This document shows, in pieces, positions 62,162 through 64,000 of a stretch of DNA of 64,000 nucleotides. The notes below the pieces were generated by a model, which was given only the letters and a program-made list of their open reading frames with translations, was not told the DNA's origin and made no database searches. The stretch is from assembly GCF_018614575.1 (NCBI RefSeq), contig NZ_JAGGOJ010000032.1:62001-126000 (forward strand), in the 5' to 3' direction. Numbering within the stretch: the first letter of the stretch is position 1; each line of letters starts with the position of its first letter. Both the position numbers and the translations under genes were made by a program. This DNA comes from Streptomyces sp. ISL-10. Lineage in GTDB: Bacteria; Actinomycetota; Actinomycetes; Streptomycetales; Streptomycetaceae.

Positions 62162-64000
62162 CTACTCCGTGCTGTCGTCGCTGTCCTCGTCGGCTTCGGC
62201 ATTGGCGGCGGCCGGCCCGGGCGTGGTGGTGTCGGAGAGGCTGAGGCGGCTGGACATGTTCAGCTTCACCTCGCCATACGGCGTCATGTGGGTGGTGAAC
62301 AGGGGTTGAGGCCGCGGCGGTCCTCGGGGGTGAGGACGTCGGCCCACTCCGGCTCGGCCAGAGCGTCTTGGATCATGAGGGTATTAATGTAGACAAGCGC
62401 GGCTTGCAGGACATGCAGGGAGCCGATAGCCAGCTCGTGCTGGTCACGGTGGTTGCTGGAGAGCTCGCCGCTCTTGCCGAAGAAGATGACGTCGTTGACG
62501 TCGTTCCAGCCCTCGACGACGTTGAGCCCGGAGTTGATCTCCCGCTGGAGCTCGCGGTCACGGAGATATTGGCACATAAAGATCGTTTTCTGTGCGCGGC
62601 CGAGTTCGAGCATGGCCTGGTAGACGGGGTGGGAGGCGTTGCGGGTGAAGCGGCGCAGGATGGCCTCGGTGGAGGCGGTGCCGACCCGGATGGCGGTCGC
62701 GTAGCGCACGAGCATGTCGTAGTTCTGCTCGATGAGGTCCCACTTGATGGGGCGGGTCATCGCCGGGGCGAGCCCGGAATAGGGGTCCGTGCCGTTGGTG
62801 GGGCCGGGGCGGTAGAGCTTGGCCTTGTTGATCTGCTTGATGCGGGGCAGTAGCTGGTAGCCCAGGAGCTTGGTCACCCCGAAGCCGATTTCCGACTGGC
62901 CATGGGAGTCCACGTAGTTCCCGGCGACGTTCATGGCGGTGCCGTGGCGCATGACGCCCTCGATGGCGGCGGCGACCTCGGAGGCCGAGCAGGTCAGGAT
63001 CTTGGAGTGAATAACCATGCGGCCCTTCTCGATGTTCCAGTACACCAGAACACCCTGTGACCTGCGATAACGCGAATGCCATTCGGTGAAGATGTTGCGG
63101 TCCCAGGCCGCGAAGTGGGTGGAGTCGCTGGCCACGGTGGTGGTGCCCTGGCCCCAGATCGTTTCCTGGCGGGCGGCGAAGGTGGCGTTCGCGATGGCCA
63201 CCGCCATCGCCTTCAGCCCGGTGGGGGTGAGGTAGCGCCGTGCGGTGTAGCGGATGTCCTCCTCGGTGTGCGGGTGGTCTCCCGAGGCGACCGCGCGCAG
63301 CCCGGAGTTGGTGCCGTAGCCGTAGGTGCACAGCAGCAGGCGCTCGGCCAGGACGGCCGGGTCGAGCCCGGAGCGGGTGCCCACCCCGGTCAGCTCGGTG
63401 AGCACGCCGGTGCGCAGGACGGCTTCCTTGAGGAACTCGATCAGCGGCGTGGTGCCCCAGCGCCCTTCGATGTACTTCTTCAGGCGGCGCAGGTTCTTCG
63501 GTTCGGGCACCGGCTCCAGCGGGGTGAGCTTGATGGCGCCGCCCAGGTGCTTCTCGGAGATCTCCAGCCAGGGCAGCTTGGGCAGCGCGGTGTGGAGCTT
63601 GTCGAGTTCCTCGCGCATCTCGCACCGTACGGCCTCGGTGTACTCCAGGGCCTGGTGCGGGAGGTCGAGCTTGGCGTAGTTCTCGTCGCGCTTGGCGTCG
63701 AAGTCCTGGGGGAGGTCTTCGTCGGGGTTGCGCCAGCGGTCGGCGCCGGTGACCCAGATCTCCTTGCAGCGCAGGCAGTCACGCAGGGCCTGTAGCACGC
63801 AGCACTCGTACACCAGCCGCACGATGCGCGTCTTGCCCTTGGGGTCGGTGTCCTGCGCGAACTCGCGCCACTCGGCCTTGACGACCTTCTCCAGGCGCAC
63901 GTGGGTGCCGGGCGGGTAGTAGGTGGTCTTGGCGTCCGCGTGGGCCAGGATCAGCTCCAGGCCGTCCAGGACGGGGCGGTGGTCGTTGTTGTTGGAGCGG
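62162..64000 (-). CDS. tnpA: Tn3-family transposase TnpA, 5' end outside window, 3' frameshift
   Basis: The frame is open through base 64000, so the N-terminal part is outside. Visible are LPWLEISEKHLGGAIKLTPL, the first catalytic Asp in VASDSTHFAAWDRNIF, the second in NYVDSHGQSEIGFGVTKLLG, and the Glu in NDVIFFGKSGELSSNHRDQH. The main frame ends at 62284 after GLNPCSPPT because a C is missing from a C run at 62302-62305. The true end, LFTTHMTPYGEVKLNMSSRL and an acidic tail, follows in the next frame to 62162. The catalytic core is intact, so whether this copy is active depends on that base. Confidence 0.85.

Noticed and set aside
1..64000. tRNA, rRNA or riboswitch genes
   Set aside because: I looked for tRNA-like cloverleafs with CCA-proximal ends, rRNA cores and obvious riboswitch consensus boxes and saw none I could support by eye.

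Overview
The window is high-GC actinomycete DNA, almost certainly Streptomyces. It carries SpoIIE-type phosphatases, TetR and LuxR regulators, a bacterial terpene cyclase beside P450s, a secreted M9 collagenase, a PiT phosphate transporter and many actinomycete insertion-sequence families. It looks like an accessory chromosome arm or a large plasmid. Intact genes are separated by decayed transposases (IS1380, IS3, IS5, ISL3, IS256, IS21 and Tn3 families) and by truncated housekeeping-type genes (ku, helicase-associated protein, sigma factor, methyltransferases, amidinotransferase).

Layout. 1-3.0 kb: the end of glpD, then a methyltransferase relic between IS5 and IS1380 relics. 3.7-6.5 kb: a secreted zinc metalloprotease and a TrmB/LuxR-type regulator. 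7.6-11.3 kb: an ABC exporter pair converging on a NarL-type two-component system. 12.2-15.5 kb: an acidic hypothetical protein, an alanine dehydrogenase/N5-(carboxyethyl)ornithine synthase-like enzyme with a small Cys protein, and a frameshifted sigma factor. 16.3-18.7 kb: an ISL3-type unit whose inverted repeats also enclose a SMI1/KNR4 (SUKH) gene. 18.8-23.6 kb: a DUF4232 lipoprotein, integrase and Ku relics, and a PiT transporter pair. 24.5-28.9 kb: membrane proteins, an overlapping membrane protein/XRE regulator/oxidoreductase operon, a GlsB-type protein and a class A beta-lactamase. 29.4-31.2 kb: a conserved hypothetical gene, two degenerate type I-E CRISPR repeats and gene relics. 31.4-38.9 kb: the collagenase, a VOC protein, two IS5-type relics, an LmeA-like protein, and a TetR/SRPBCC divergent pair.

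39-46.4 kb: IS relics, then a terpenoid locus with a conventional P450, a CYP157-like P450 that lacks the ExxR motif, a P450 remnant and a class I terpene cyclase with all expected catalytic motifs. This is the best candidate for an uncharacterised pathway. 46.5-58.4 kb: decayed genes, two SpoIIE-type phosphatases, and a TetR/MFS/cupin export locus. 58.5-64 kb: accessory genes and a Tn3-family region with tnpA (running off the window), a serine resolvase, an SSB, a small HTH protein, a frameshifted acetyltransferase and a perfect 44-bp palindrome.

Many lesions are single-base frameshifts. Most sit in clearly decaying sequence. Those in the oxidoreductase, acetyltransferase and Tn3 transposase could instead be assembly errors. 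All family calls come from reading motifs. No database search was possible.
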